Assembly (NCBI RefSeq): GCF_013294065.1
Contig: NZ_JABSNM010000011.1
Coordinates: 1 to 64,000, forward strand
From: Sphaerotilus uruguayifluvii
GTDB taxonomy: Bacteria; Pseudomonadota; Gammaproteobacteria; Burkholderiales; Burkholderiaceae_C
Direction: 5' to 3'
DNA length: 64,000 nucleotides
This document shows, piece by piece, positions 8,519 through 19,975 of the stretch. Positions within the stretch are counted from its first letter, which is position 1, and each line of letters begins with the position of its first letter. The notes below the pieces were generated by a model. The model was not told where the DNA came from and ran no database searches. It worked only from the letters and a program-made list of their open reading frames with translations. Position numbers and translations under genes: made by a program.

Positions 8519-9720
8519 AACTGATCGATCGTGCGACCTCGTCGCGATATGTGCTCTGGGTCTCGCTGCTGTTGATCATTTATCTGTCCTATCGATATCC
8601 ATTTCAGATAAATTTCTCAGGGACCAGCGAAACCTATTCTGATACACCGCTGCCGTTGCAGCTGTTTAAGTACGGGTTTGCTTTTCTATTCTGCTTGTTC
8701 TTGCTCCTGATCTGCCGGCCAAGCCGATTGCCGGCCGATTATGTGGTGTATCTGTGCGTCGTCTATTTTCTGGCGATCTGTGCCATTGTGAAGGCGACTG
8801 TGCTTGGCGAGGGCAGCATGGTCGAGTCGGCCATCTGGCCGCTGGTTGCCAGCGTGTTCGTGTTTTATTCAGGGCCCGTCTCCATCACGCAGATGAGTAG
8901 TTACATCGGCATCGTCTACGCCTACGCCCTCGCCTGGGATCTGCTGCAGATTGCCTTGTTTTTCTTGACGGGCCGGCTTCCTGCCTTGGCGTGGAGCGGC
9001 ACGTTCTCCGTGCGCTTTGGAAGCTTTCTGGACGATCCGAATGGTTTTTCGGCCTTGTGCTTCCTGTTTCTGGGCTGGGCATACCACCAGCCGGCAGGTT
9101 GGCGCAAGACAGTGCACACCTCGCTCGTCGTGCTGATGATTCTGGCCTCCCAGTCGCTGACTTCCATCGGGTTTCTCGGCCTGATCGGACTGGTGTGGGG
9201 CGCGCGCCTCCTGCTTGCGCTGCGCGGGTGGTTGTTCTTTGCGGCGGTCTTTACCGTCGTCGTGCTCGCGGGGTTGCTTTATGTGGGGACACATGACCTG
9301 TTGATGGCCATCTATGAAATCAAGGAAGGCAGCATCAGCGACCATGTCGCGTTCAAGGTTTCCGACATCTATGATCGTGGATTGCTGGAGAATCTGTTTG
9401 GATCCGCAGGCTTCATTTTCTATGAGGCTTGGTGGGTTCAGGGCATGGTGAATTTTGGCATCGTGTGGGTCACTTTTTTCTTTCTGAGCTGCGCTTATCC
9501 CCTGTATGTCGTGGCTTCGCGTTGGTCGGCTGCTAGGCAGCCGACCAACAAGGCGGTCTATTTGGGCATGATGCTGTTCATGGCGTTTCTGATGCTGGGG
9601 GGGGTCAATCTGCCGTTCTACACGATTTTCCCCGTCAATTTTGTTTACTACATGCTTGTCTTTCTGCTGTTGTCCCGTCGGTTGGGGGCTGAGTCGTCTG
9701 TCCGGATGGTATTTGCATGA
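8515..9720 (+). CDS. multi-pass membrane protein, probable Wzy-type polymerase
   Basis: This 401-residue protein is almost entirely hydrophobic, with about ten membrane helices and one larger periplasmic loop around residues 275-310 (KEGSISDHVAFKVSDIYDRG). Wzy polymerases are poorly conserved, so the call rests on topology and position. It is the only such protein in a locus that already has a Wzx and a Wzz-like protein, and it sits among glycosyltransferases with ATGA overlaps on both sides. An O-antigen ligase-like role is the alternative. A run of eight G at 9597-9604 (codons for Leu-Gly-Gly-Val) is a possible slippage site. It is one of the least GC-rich genes in the window. Confidence 0.72.
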   Translation: MKLIDRATSSRYVLWVSLLLIIYLSYRYPFQINFSGTSETYSDTPLPLQLFKYGFAFLFCLFLLLICRPSRLPADYVVYLCVVYFLAICAIVKATVLGEGSMVESAIWPLVASVFVFYSGPVSITQMSSYIGIVYAYALAWDLLQIALFFLTGRLPALAWSGTFSVRFGSFLDDPNGFSALCFLFLGWAYHQPAGWRKTVHTSLVVLMILASQSLTSIGFLGLIGLVWGARLLLALRGWLFFAAVFTVVVLAGLLYVGTHDLLMAIYEIKEGSISDHVAFKVSDIYDRGLLENLFGSAGFIFYEAWWVQGMVNFGIVWVTFFFLSCAYPLYVVASRWSAARQPTNKAVYLGMMLFMAFLMLGGVNLPFYTIFPVNFVYYMLVFLLLSRRLGAESSVRMVFA

Positions 9721-10736
9721 CGTGTGTCTACGATACTCGCTGGTGTGGCGAGCATGGAATCGGGCGTTTTGCCCGTGAAATCGCGGCCCATATACCCCAT
9801 GTGGCGCTGGAATCGCCGGGGCTGCCGATGTCGGCGACGGACCCGGTGCGTCTTTCGCGTTCTCTGGCGTCCGTTCGGGAGCCGGGGGCCTGGTTTCTGT
9901 CACCTGGCTACAATGCGCCGCTGTGGGCCGCCATGCCTTATGTTTTGACGGTGCATGACCTCAACCACATCGACCGCCCCGAGAACAGCAGCTTTTTGAA
10001 GCGAATTTATTATCAGACCGTGCTGCGGTCCCTGTGTGCCCGTGCGCGGGCCGTATTGACCGTGTCCGAATTTTCCAGACAGCGCATCATCGACTGGTTC
10101 AGTTTGTCGCCCGACAAGGTGTTCACGGTCGGCAATGGAGTGTCATCGGTCTTTGTGCCGGACGGTGTTCGCCATTTGCCAGGGTATCGCTACGTCTTGT
10201 GCGTCAGCAACCGGCGGGGACACAAGAATGAGTTGGGGGCCTTGCGTGCATTTGCAACTGCCGGCTTGCCTGGGGATGCCCGTCTGGTCTTCACTGGAAA
10301 CCCGGATCCTGCGCTGATGGCCCATGCCCAATCCCTGGGAGCGGCCGATCGGGTGGTCTTTTCTGGGCGTGTCAACGAGCAGGAACTGGCGGCCTTGTAC
10401 CGCGGTGCATTGATGCTGCTGTTCCCCTCTTTCTATGAAGGATTTGGCTTGCCGATCGTCGAGGCGTTTGCCAGTGGCATACCGGTCATTTCCTCCTGTG
10501 TGACCTCCATGCCGGAAATCGCGGGGCAGGCCGCTTTGCTGGTGGACCCACATGCACACGAGGAAATCGCCGGCGCCATCCGGCAACTGCACGATGATGA
10601 ACCCCTGCGCCGGCAATTGATCGAGCGAGGGCTGGACCGTGTGGCTGCGTTTTCATGGGCCGCTGTGGCGGCGCGTGTTCGGGATGCCATTCGCGTCGTC
10701 GATGTGCGCCCGGATCAACCACTGAACTGGAACTGA
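9717..10736 (+). CDS. GT4-family glycosyltransferase
   Basis: A 339-residue GT-B transferase of the GT1/GT4 group (Pfam Glycos_transf_1). The donor-binding EX7E motif is clear near residues 240-250 (YEGFGLPIVEAF), followed by ASGIPVISS and PEIAGQAALLVDP. The VLTVHDLNHI segment near residue 77 is typical of mannosyl- and rhamnosyltransferases of this group. It overlaps the polymerase stop (ATGA) and is separated by one base from a second GT4 gene. The two may add successive sugars; acceptor and donor are not evident from sequence. Confidence 0.88.
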   Translation: MTCVYDTRWCGEHGIGRFAREIAAHIPHVALESPGLPMSATDPVRLSRSLASVREPGAWFLSPGYNAPLWAAMPYVLTVHDLNHIDRPENSSFLKRIYYQTVLRSLCARARAVLTVSEFSRQRIIDWFSLSPDKVFTVGNGVSSVFVPDGVRHLPGYRYVLCVSNRRGHKNELGALRAFATAGLPGDARLVFTGNPDPALMAHAQSLGAADRVVFSGRVNEQELAALYRGALMLLFPSFYEGFGLPIVEAFASGIPVISSCVTSMPEIAGQAALLVDPHAHEEIAGAIRQLHDDEPLRRQLIERGLDRVAAFSWAAVAARVRDAIRVVDVRPDQPLNWN

Positions 10737-10737
10737 T

Positions 10738-11880
10738 ATGAACCGGATTGCGATCGTGCATGAATGGTTCACGACCATGGCGGGCTCCGAGAAGGTCGTG
10801 GAGCAGATCTGCCACCTTTACCCGGAGGCCGATGTGTTTGCGGTGTTTGCCGACCCGGACATGGTCAGCCGCACCCGCTTTCTGCAGGGCCGCCGCCTGC
10901 GCACGACCTTCATCCAGGATCTGCCCAAGGCTCGCACCGCCTTTCGCTCCTACCTTCCACTGATGCCACTGGCCGTCGAGCAACTGGACCTGTCGGGCTA
11001 CGACCTGGTCATCTCCAGTGCCCATGCCGTGGCCAAGGGCGTGCTGACCGGCCCGGATCAGCTCCACATCAGCTACGTGCATTCCCCCATCCGCTATGCG
11101 TGGGATCTGCAACACCAGTACCTGCGCGAATCCGGTCTGGACCGCGGGCTCAAGGGCTGGATCGCCAAATGGATGCTCCACAAGATCCGGCTGTGGGATT
11201 ACCGGACGGCGGCGGGTGTTGACCATTTTGTCGCTAACTCCCGGTTCATCGGTCGGCGCATCCACAAGGTCTATGGGCGCAGCGCCGATGTGATCTACCC
11301 GCCTGTGGACGTGGATGCGTTCGAACTGTGTGCGGACAAGGATGACTACTACCTCACCGCCTCCCGGCTCGTGCCCTACAAGCGCATGGACCTGATCGTT
11401 CAGGCGTTTGCGCAGATGCCCGACAAGCGCCTGGTGGTGATCGGCGACGGACCCGAGATGCCCAAGCTGAAGGCTGCGGCGGCACCGAACATCGAACTGC
11501 TGGGCTACCAGGAGTTCTCGGTGCTCAAGCATCACCTGCAGTGCGCACGGGCTTTTGTGTTCGCGGCGGAAGAGGACTTCGGGATCACGCCAGTCGAGGC
11601 GCAGGCGTGTGGCACGCCCGTGATTGCGTTCGGTCGAGGCGGTGCGCTGGAAACGGTCGTGATGTCGCCGGACCCTGCGCAGGCCACGGGGGTCTTTTTC
11701 CCGGAGCAGACCGTCGAGTCGCTGGTGGAGGCTGTTCGTGTGTTCGAGTCTCATCCTGAGGGATTCCGGCCAGAGGTCTGTCGCCGTCACGCAGAGCGCT
11801 TCTCGGTCGATCAGTTCCGCCAGTCCTTCTCAGCCTATGTCACCGCACGAGTGACCGAATTCCGAGAATCTTTGCGCTGA
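10738..11880 (+). CDS. GT4-family glycosyltransferase (WbaZ-like)
   Basis: A 380-residue GT-B transferase. It starts with [20 protein letters not shown], a hallmark of WbaZ-like mannosyltransferases, and has [15 protein letters not shown] near residue 115. The EX7E donor motif [12 protein letters not shown] lies near residues 278-289, followed by [18 protein letters not shown]. It is the last polysaccharide gene before the heptose pair, which follows after 12 bases. Base composition is already closer to the chromosomal style. A mannosyl donor is suggested by family resemblance only. Confidence 0.88.
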   Translation: MNRIAIVHEWFTTMAGSEKVVEQICHLYPEADVFAVFADPDMVSRTRFLQGRRLRTTFIQDLPKARTAFRSYLPLMPLAVEQLDLSGYDLVISSAHAVAKGVLTGPDQLHISYVHSPIRYAWDLQHQYLRESGLDRGLKGWIAKWMLHKIRLWDYRTAAGVDHFVANSRFIGRRIHKVYGRSADVIYPPVDVDAFELCADKDDYYLTASRLVPYKRMDLIVQAFAQMPDKRLVVIGDGPEMPKLKAAAAPNIELLGYQEFSVLKHHLQCARAFVFAAEEDFGITPVEAQACGTPVIAFGRGGALETVVMSPDPAQATGVFFPEQTVESLVEAVRVFESHPEGFRPEVCRRHAERFSVDQFRQSFSAYVTARVTEFRESLR

Positions 11881-11892
11881 AATCAGCCAAGT

Positions 11893-12855
11893 ATGATGCA
11901 ACCTTCTTCTGTCATTTCGCTGAGCAGTGCCCGCGTCCTCGTCGTCGGCGACGCCATGCTCGACCGCTACTGGTTCGGTTCCGTCGAGCGCATCTCGCCG
12001 GAGGCACCGGTGCCGGTGGTGCGCGTCTCGCGCGAGGAGGAGCGCCTGGGCGGTGCGGCCAACGTCGCGCTCAACGTCAAGACGCTGGGCGCGCAGTGCA
12101 CGCTGCTGACGGTGGTGGGCGACGACGAGCCGGCGCGCTCGCTGCGCCGTCTGCTCGAGGCCCAGGGCATCACCACGGTGCTGGGCAGCGACCCGAAGCT
12201 CTACACCATCGTCAAGCTGCGGGTCATCGGCCGCTCGCAGCAGCTCATCCGCGTCGACTTCGAGAACCAGCCCGAGCACGAGGTGCTGCAGCAGATGCTG
12301 GCCGACTACGAGCGGGTGCTGCCGGACCACGACGCGGTGCTGTTCTCCGACTACGGCAAGGGCGGCCTGACCCACATCCCGCGCATGATCGAGCTGGCGC
12401 GCGCCGCCGGCAAGCCGGTGCTGGTCGACCCCAAGGGCAGCGACTACAGCCGCTACAAGGGCGCCACCACGCTCACGCCCAACCGCGCCGAACTGGCCCA
12501 AGTGGTCGGCCAGTGGCGCGACGAGGCCGACCTGCACCGCCGCGCGCACGCGCTGCGCGAGGAGCTCGGCCTGGACGGGCTGGTGCTGACCCGCTCGGAA
12601 GACGGCATGTCCCTGTTCGAGAAGACGGCCGACGGCCAGCCGACGCATTTCCAGGTGCCGGCCCAGGCGCGCGAGGTCTTCGACGTGACCGGCGCGGGCG
12701 ACACCGTCATCGCGACGCTGGCGGCGCTGCTGGCCTGCGGCATGAACCTGCGCGACGCGGTGCCGCTGGCCAACCGCGCCGGCAGCATCGTCGTGGGCAA
12801 GTTCGGCACCGCCAGCTGCAGCTTCGAGGAACTCTTCGGAAAGGAAACGGCATGA
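11893..12855 (+). CDS. rfaE1: D-glycero-beta-D-manno-heptose-7-phosphate kinase
   Basis: RfaE1 (HldA, the kinase half of HldE) phosphorylates heptose-7-phosphate at C1 on the way to ADP-heptose for the LPS inner core. The 320-residue PfkB/ribokinase protein has the [11 protein letters not shown] and [10 protein letters not shown] substrate region near residues 35-65 and the [10 protein letters not shown] catalytic motif near residues 264-273. The adenylyltransferase domain found in E. coli HldE is absent, as is usual in beta-proteobacteria where it is a separate gene. It overlaps the hldD start by four bases. Codon use is again strongly GC-rich, unlike the genes just before it. Confidence 0.96.
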   Translation: MMQPSSVISLSSARVLVVGDAMLDRYWFGSVERISPEAPVPVVRVSREEERLGGAANVALNVKTLGAQCTLLTVVGDDEPARSLRRLLEAQGITTVLGSDPKLYTIVKLRVIGRSQQLIRVDFENQPEHEVLQQMLADYERVLPDHDAVLFSDYGKGGLTHIPRMIELARAAGKPVLVDPKGSDYSRYKGATTLTPNRAELAQVVGQWRDEADLHRRAHALREELGLDGLVLTRSEDGMSLFEKTADGQPTHFQVPAQAREVFDVTGAGDTVIATLAALLACGMNLRDAVPLANRAGSIVVGKFGTASCSFEELFGKETA

Positions 12856-13871
12856 GAGTCGTCGTCACCGGCGCGGCCGGCATGATCGGCAGCAACCTGG
12901 TCCACGGCCTGAACCGCCTGGGCGCGAAGGAGGTCATCGCGGTCGATGACCTGACCGACGGGCCCAAATACCGCAACCTGCTCGGCAGCACGCTGGCGGA
13001 CTACTTCGACAAGGACGAGTTCTACGCGCGCTTCGCCGCCGGCGAGCTGGGCAAGATCGACGCGATCCTGCACGAGGGCGCCTGCTCCGACACGATGGAG
13101 CATGACGGCAGGTTCATGCTGGAGAACAACTACCGCTGCTCGAAGACGCTGCTGGACGCGTGTCTGGCGCAGGGCACGCGGCTGCTCTACGCCAGCTCGG
13201 CCGCCACCTACGGCGCCAGCGAGACCTTCCGCGAGGAGCCGGCCTTCGAGGCGCCGCTGAATGTCTACGGCTACTCCAAGCTGCTGTTCGACCAGGTGGT
13301 GCGCCGCTACCTGCCGACCCTGCGCTCGCAGGGCGGCACGCAGGACGGCCAGGTCGTGGGCTTCCGCTACTTCAACGTCTACGGCCCGCGCGAGCAGCAC
13401 AAGGGCCGCATGGCCAGCGTGGCCTTCCACCACTTCAACCAGTTCCGCCAGAACGGCCAGGTCAAGCTCTTCGGCGAGTACAACGGCTATGCGCCGGGCA
13501 CGCAGTCGCGCGACTTCGTCTTCGTCGACGACGTGGTGGCGGTCAATCTGTGGTTCCTGCAGAACCCGGACAAGAGCGGCATCTTCAACCTCGGCTCAGG
13601 CCGGGCGCAGCCCTTCAACGATGTGGCGCATGCGACCGTCAACGCCTGCCGCGCGCTCGACGGCCTGCCGGCGCTGACGCTGGACGAGCAGATCGCCCAG
13701 GGCCTGGTGAGCTACATCGACTTTCCCGACGCCCTGCGCGGCAAGTACCAGTGCCTGACCCAGGCCGACCTGACCCGCCTGCGCGCCACCGGCTGCGACC
13801 ACGCCTTCAGCGACGTGGCCGGCGGCGTGGCGAGCTACGTGCGGTGGCTGGCCTCGAACCCCCTGATCTGA
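12852..13871 (+). CDS. hldD: ADP-L-glycero-D-manno-heptose-6-epimerase
   Basis: HldD (RfaD) epimerises ADP-D-glycero-D-manno-heptose at C6, giving the LPS core heptose donor. This 339-residue extended SDR enzyme has the NAD-binding GAAGMIG motif at residues 7-13, HEGACSDT near residue 77, and YGYSK near residues 138-142 as the catalytic Tyr/Lys pair. [20 protein letters not shown] is characteristic of the family. ATG 12852 overlaps the rfaE1 stop. A longer in-frame opening reading back to 12096 is a shadow inside rfaE1. A bidirectional terminator follows. Confidence 0.97.
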   Translation: MRVVVTGAAGMIGSNLVHGLNRLGAKEVIAVDDLTDGPKYRNLLGSTLADYFDKDEFYARFAAGELGKIDAILHEGACSDTMEHDGRFMLENNYRCSKTLLDACLAQGTRLLYASSAATYGASETFREEPAFEAPLNVYGYSKLLFDQVVRRYLPTLRSQGGTQDGQVVGFRYFNVYGPREQHKGRMASVAFHHFNQFRQNGQVKLFGEYNGYAPGTQSRDFVFVDDVVAVNLWFLQNPDKSGIFNLGSGRAQPFNDVAHATVNACRALDGLPALTLDEQIAQGLVSYIDFPDALRGKYQCLTQADLTRLRATGCDHAFSDVAGGVASYVRWLASNPLI

Positions 13872-13955
13872 GGGGTGGGGCGGCGCCGCGTCTTAAGCGC
13901 GGCACAAGCCGTGGCCGGTGGCCTGCGATGCACATCCTGATGCATCTCGGGCTTG

Positions 13956-13990
13956 AAATGAAAAAGGCGCCGATGGCGCCTTTTTCATTT
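13956..13990. terminator. bidirectional terminator between hldD and the convergent sugar transferase
   Basis: A perfect 16-bp inverted repeat (13956-13971 and 13975-13990) with a three-base loop has AAATGAAAAA on one side and TTTTTCATTT on the other. It can therefore stop transcripts from both directions. It lies 85 bases past hldD and 34 bases past the convergent gene. Confidence 0.9.
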
Positions 13991-14023
13991 GAGGTCGATG
14001 GTGGTCGACGATGACCGGGGGCG

Positions 14024-14812
14024 TCAGTAGGCGCCCTTGCGACCGAACATCACGCCGACGGTGCGCATGATGATCGACAGGTCGGTCCAGACGTTCCAGT
14101 TGTCGACGTAATGGCGATCGAGGTTGACGCGCTCGTCGTAGCCGATGTCATTGCGGCCGCTGACCTGCCACAGGCCGGTCAGGCCAGGCCGCACGCTCAG
14201 GTAATGATCGCGGGCGGCGTCGTAGTAGCGGTCCAGTTCCAGCTGCACGATCGGGCGCGGGCCGACGATGCTCATCTCGCCGCGCAGCACGTTCCAGAGC
14301 TGCGGCAGCTCGTCCAGGCTGGTCTTGCGGATGAAGCGGCCGACGCGCGTGATGCGCGGATCGTTCTTCAGCTTGAAGTCGCGTTCCCATTCGGCGCGTG
14401 CCTGCGGATCGCTCTCGAGCAGATGGCGCAGCACCTCGTCGGCGTTGGGCACCATCGAGCGGAACTTGTAGCACTGGAACTCGCGGCCGTCGCGGCCGAT
14501 GCGGGTGTGGCCGTAGATGACCTGCCGGCCGGTCGTCATGCGCACGGCCAGCGCGATGCCCAGCATGATCGGCGCGAACAGCGCCAGCATCACAAGCACG
14601 CCGACCAGGTCGAAGAGACGCTTGGCCGCTCGCTCGAGCATGTTCAGTCCGACCCGGCCGCGTTCGAGCATGCCGTGGGGGGCGGCGTCGCGTGGCGCCA
14701 CCGCGCAGGCAGCCGGTTTCGGCGGGGAAGAAGGGTGGCTGGAGGCTGACCGGGAGTCGGTTGCAGGCATTCGCGACAAGACCGTCATCGATGCTTCGCT
14801 GTGTGGATGCAT
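14024..14812 (-). CDS. undecaprenyl-phosphate sugar phosphotransferase (WbaP/WcaJ-type C-terminal domain)
   Basis: This monotopic phosphoglycosyl transferase should start repeat-unit synthesis by moving a sugar-1-phosphate (galactose or glucose type) to undecaprenyl phosphate. The 262-residue protein has a low-complexity head (1-55), one membrane re-entrant helix (about 67-90) and the bacterial sugar transferase domain: [34 protein letters not shown] (the catalytic region) and [23 protein letters not shown]. The multi-helix N-terminal half of full WbaP is missing, as in many PssY/WcaJ-short enzymes. ATG 14812 has a good AGGAAGG ribosome site. It is convergent to the main cluster and has its own promoter region. 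Confidence 0.9.
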   Translation of the reverse strand: MHPHSEASMTVLSRMPATDSRSASSHPSSPPKPAACAVAPRDAAPHGMLERGRVGLNMLERAAKRLFDLVGVLVMLALFAPIMLGIALAVRMTTGRQVIYGHTRIGRDGREFQCYKFRSMVPNADEVLRHLLESDPQARAEWERDFKLKNDPRITRVGRFIRKTSLDELPQLWNVLRGEMSIVGPRPIVQLELDRYYDAARDHYLSVRPGLTGLWQVSGRNDIGYDERVNLDRHYVDNWNVWTDLSIIMRTVGVMFGRKGAY

Positions 14813-14855
14813 GCCTTCCTTCCTGGGTCAGATGTGATTAGGGTAACTGCGGACC

Positions 14856-14885
14856 ATTCTAGGGGGGGGGTCAGGTGCCGATCAG
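14856..14885 (-). promoter_or_regulatory. candidate promoter of the sugar transferase with a C9 tract in the spacer
   Basis: On the minus strand a TAGAAT -10 box (14861-14856) is directly preceded by nine C (14870-14862) and, 18 bases upstream of the -10, by a weak -35-like CTGATC (14885-14880). RNA would start near 14849, leaving a 37-nt leader. The homopolymer fills half of the spacer. Confidence 0.45.
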
Positions 14886-14892
14886 CGACCTG

Positions 14893-14912
14893 CTTGTGAC
14901 AAAATGCACAAG
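14893..14912. promoter_or_regulatory. CRP-like operator upstream of the sugar transferase
   Basis: The dyad CTTGTG-N8-CACAAG (14893-14898 and 14907-14912) contains TGTGA-N6-GCACA (14895-14910), nine of ten matches to the CRP consensus TGTGA-N6-TCACA. Its centre is about 54 bases upstream of the predicted transcript start on the minus strand. An 8-bp palindrome GTTGCAAC follows at 14929-14936. Confidence 0.45.
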
Positions 14913-15268
14913 AGATTGCCGTCGCAATGTTGCAACTGTTGCTTCCTTGATACCCCTGGCTGCCGAGTCGTGAGTTGCAAGATCGAGGCCTGATTGACGC
15001 CTGCGGTTCGGCCTTCCCGTGATGGAGTGCCTGTCCTGCTCGAGGTTCCCTCGGGGGCAGGGTGCGTCACCTTAACTGGATTCGCCGGAAGTCAATCGCA
15101 GGTGATGCTTTCTGGCGACAGTCGCGACGACGGAGCCATTCTAGGTGAACCGAGTTGGTGCCTGTGTAGGACATCAGGCTCCGATCAGGCGCGCCGAGCT
15201 GACGTTTTTGCAACTATGGGCGCAGCAAATCGTATCCGCCCCGGGCTTGATCAGAATTGCAATTTCGG
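14913..15268. other. intergenic stretch without a recognisable gene
   Basis: Apart from the dyads near 14890-14936 I find no coding frame with a credible start, no RNA gene and no terminator here. A 10-base copy of the sugar-transferase -10 region (CCATTCTAGG, 14854-14863) recurs at 15136-15145 with no sensible -35 box. The minus-strand end of xdhC at 15269 has no obvious hairpin terminator in this stretch. Confidence 0.6.
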
Positions 15269-16069
15269 TCAGAGGCTCAGCAGCTGAGCCACGACGCCCA
15301 CCGCCAGCACCGCCGGCTCCTTGCCGGCGATGCCGGACAGGCCGATCGGGCAGGTGAGGCGGCCGAGCTGCGCCGCGCTCAGCCCCCGTGCCTCGAAGCG
15401 CGACAGGAAGCGCGCCCGCTTGGTCGCGCTGCCGATCAGGCCGCAGAAGGCGGCGTCACCCCGGCGCAGGATGGCCTCGGTGATCGCCTCGTCGAGGTCG
15501 TGGCGGTGCGTCATGACCAGGAAGACGGTGCCGGGGGCGGCCTGCGCGACCTCCATCTCGGGCGCGTCGCTGACGATGGGCGTGATGTGCGGCTGCTGGA
15601 GCGGATCGTGCGGCGGGAATTCGTCCGGACGCGCGTCGACCCAGTCGACGCGGCAGTCGATGTCGGTCAGCAGCTTCACGACCGCGCGGCCGACATGGCC
15701 GGCGCCGTGCAGCTGCAGCTGGAAGCGCGGCGGCGGCAGCGTCCAGGCCTCGAGCGTCTCCCGCGTCAGATGTGAGAGCTGCAGCTTCACCCGCCCGCCG
15801 CAGCACTGGCCGAGCGCCGGACCGAGCGGCAGGTCGAGTTCCTGGGGCGGCGCGTCCGGGCGGGCGAGCCTCTGCCGCGCCGCCTCGATCGCCTTCCATT
15901 CCAGATGGCCGCCGCCGATGGTGCCGAGCACCTCGGCCGGCGTGACCAGCATGCGCGTGCCGGTCTCGCGCGGCGCCGAGCCCTGGTGCGCGGCGATCAG
16001 CACCTCGACGACCGGCGTGCCCTCGGCGAGCCGGGCGCGGGCCGCGGCCTGCAGGCGCAGCATGATCAT
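15269..16069 (-). CDS. xdhC: xanthine dehydrogenase accessory protein XdhC
   Basis: XdhC binds molybdenum cofactor, helps its sulfuration and inserts it into the XdhB subunit. This 266-residue protein has the N-terminal XdhC/CoxI domain with TIGGGHLEWKAIEAAR near residue 51 and QCCGG near residue 88. A C-terminal NAD-binding-like domain follows, with HGAGHVGRAVVKLL near residue 122. ATG 16069 overlaps the xdhB stop by an ATGA junction, so it is the last gene of xdhABC. A much longer in-frame opening to 17440 is an antiphase shadow of xdhB. Confidence 0.95.
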   Translation of the reverse strand: MIMLRLQAAARARLAEGTPVVEVLIAAHQGSAPRETGTRMLVTPAEVLGTIGGGHLEWKAIEAARQRLARPDAPPQELDLPLGPALGQCCGGRVKLQLSHLTRETLEAWTLPPPRFQLQLHGAGHVGRAVVKLLTDIDCRVDWVDARPDEFPPHDPLQQPHITPIVSDAPEMEVAQAAPGTVFLVMTHRHDLDEAITEAILRRGDAAFCGLIGSATKRARFLSRFEARGLSAAQLGRLTCPIGLSGIAGKEPAVLAVGVVAQLLSL

Positions 16070-18398
16070 CCGCGCTGCACCGCCGCCAGCGCGTCCAGGA
16101 TGGCCTCCCCGGTCGCCGGCGCCCGCAGCGGCGGATCGACACGGTGCCCGCCCACGGCCGACACCGCATCCCGGATCGCCAGGAAGACGCTGAAGGGAAG
16201 CAGCAGCGGCGGCTCGCCGACCGCCTTGCTGCGGTGGATGCTGTCGGCCGGGTTGCGGTGGGCGAACAGCCGCACGTCGAGCGCGCCGGGCGCCAGCGGA
16301 ATGTCGTTGGCGGTCGGGATCTTGTAGGTGCTCGGCGCGTGGGTCAGCAGCAGGCCCGCGGCGCGCGAGCCGTCCATCGGCTGCCAGCGCAGCTCCTCGG
16401 TGGTCAGCCAGCCCATGCCCTGCACGAAGGCGCCCTCGACCTGGCCGATGTCCAGCGCCGGGTTCAGCGAGGCGCCCACGTCGTGCAGCACGTCGGCGCG
16501 CAGCAGCCGCCACTCGCCGGTCAGCGTGTCGACGATGACCTCGCTGAGCGCCGCGCCGTAGGCGAAGTAGAAGAAGGGCCTGCCCTGCAGCCGCTCGCGG
16601 TCCCAGTGCAGGCCGGGCGTGGCGTAGAAGCCGTCGCTCCAGAGCTGGATGCGCGCGGCATAGGCCTGCGCGACCAGCTCGGCGAAGGCCAGCGCCTGCG
16701 CGCCCGCCGTCACCTGGCCGCCGGCGAACTGCACCGCCTCGGGCGCCACCTGCCAGCGCGCCGCGACGAAGGCCGCCAGGCGGTCGCGGATCTGGCGCGC
16801 CGCGTCCTGCGCGGCCTTGCCGTTCAGGTCGGTGCCGGTGGAGGCGGCGGTGGCGGAGGTGTTGGCCACCTTGTGCGTGTCGGTGGCGCTGACCCGCACC
16901 CGCTCGAAGGGGATGCCCAGCTCGTGCGCCACCACCTGCGCGACCTTGGTGTTCAGGCCCTGGCCCATCTCGGTGCCGCCGTGGTTCACCAGCACCGAGC
17001 CGTCGGTGTAGACATGCACCAGCGCGCCGGCCTGGTTGAAGTGCGCGACGTTGAAGCTGATGCCGAACTTCACCGGCGTCAGCGCCAGGCCCTTCTTCAG
17101 CACCGGACTGGCGGCGTTGAAGGCGGCGATCTCGGCGCGGCGCGCGTCGTGGCGCGCGCGCGCGGCCAGCTCGTCGACCAGCGGCGCGAGGATGTTGTCC
17201 TCGACCGTCTGGCCGTAGGGCGTGACGTTGCGCTCGGTCGTGCCGTAGAAGTTGGCGCGGCGCACCGCCAGCGCGTCGAGCCCGAGCCGGCGCGCCACCT
17301 CGTCCAGGATCACCTCCACCGCCAGCGCGCCCTGCGGCCCGCCGAAGCCGCGGAAGGCGGTGTTGCTCTGCGTGTTGGTGCGAGCGCAGTAGCCGCGCAG
17401 GTCGACCGCGGGCAGCCAGTAGGCATTGTCGAAGTGGCACAGCGCGCGGGTCATCACCGGCGCCGACAGGTCGGCCGAGGCGCCGGCGTTGGATACCATC
17501 TCGACGTCCGCGCCCAGCAGGCGGCCGGCGTCGTCATGGCCGACGACGTAGCGGAACTCGAAGCCGTGGCGCCGGCCGGTGATCAGGAAGTCGTCGTCGC
17601 GGTCCGGGCGCAGCTTGACCGGGCATTGCAGCCGGTGTGCGGCCAGCGCCGCGCAGGCCGCGAACAGCGCCGACTGCGACTCCTTGCCGCCGAAGCCGCC
17701 GCCCATGCGCCGGCACTGCACCTGCACCTGGTGCGCCGCCAGCCCCAGCGCGTGCGCGACCACGTGCTGCATCTCGGTCGGATGCTGGGTCGAGCTGTGC
17801 ACCAGCAGGCCGTCGTTCTCCTGCGGCAGCGCGTAGGCGATCTGGCCCTCCAGGTAGAACTGCTCCTGGCCGCCGAGGCTGAAGCGGCCCTCGAGCCGGT
17901 GCGGCGCGGCAGCGATGGCCGCGGCCGCGTCGCCGCGCTGCAGGTGCATCGGCGGCACGACGTACTGCTGCAGCCGGTGCGCCTCCAGCGGGTCGAGCAC
18001 CGCCGGCAGCGGCTCGATCGTGGCGACCTGCGCCGCCAGGGCTGCCGCGCGCCGCGCCTCGCCGCGGGTGCGGGCGACGACCAGGAACATCGGCTGGCCG
18101 CGCCAGTGCACCGTGCCCTCGGCCAGGATCGGGTCGTCGTGCACGATCGGGCCGCAGTCGTTGACGCCGGGAATGTCGGCGGCCGACAGCACCGCGACCA
18201 CGCCGGGCATCGCGCGCACCCTCGCCAGGTCGAGCGCGACCAGCCGCCCGTGCGCCAGCGGCGACAGGCCGAGCGCGCCATGCAGCGTGCCGGCGACCTC
18301 GGGCAGGTCGTCGATGTAGGGCGCGCGGCCCGTGACGTGGAGCGTCGCGGATTCATGCGGGCGCGAGGTGCCGATGACGGGCGAGGTCGTGCTCGTGC

Positions 18399-18402
<4 letters not shown>
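16066..18402 (-). CDS. xdhB: xanthine dehydrogenase molybdopterin-binding subunit
   Basis: This is the large subunit that oxidises hypoxanthine and xanthine to uric acid at the molybdenum centre. Its 778 residues match the bacterial XdhB length. Motifs include GRAPYIDDLPE near residue 25, RMGGGFGGKES near 232, FRGFGGPQG near 353 and SKAVGEPPLLL near 728, which carries the catalytic Glu. It overlaps xdhA and xdhC by four bases on each side, so the three genes are co-translated. The mature enzyme is a cytoplasmic (AB)2 complex. Confidence 0.97.
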
Positions 18403-19949
<1,547 letters not shown>

Positions 19950-19975
19950 GGGCCGGAACATACCCCAGCACGCGC

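Noticed and set aside
14929-14936. GTTGCAAC palindrome as a separate operator
   Set aside because: Eight-base palindromes are common by chance, and it is too far from the predicted promoter to support alone.
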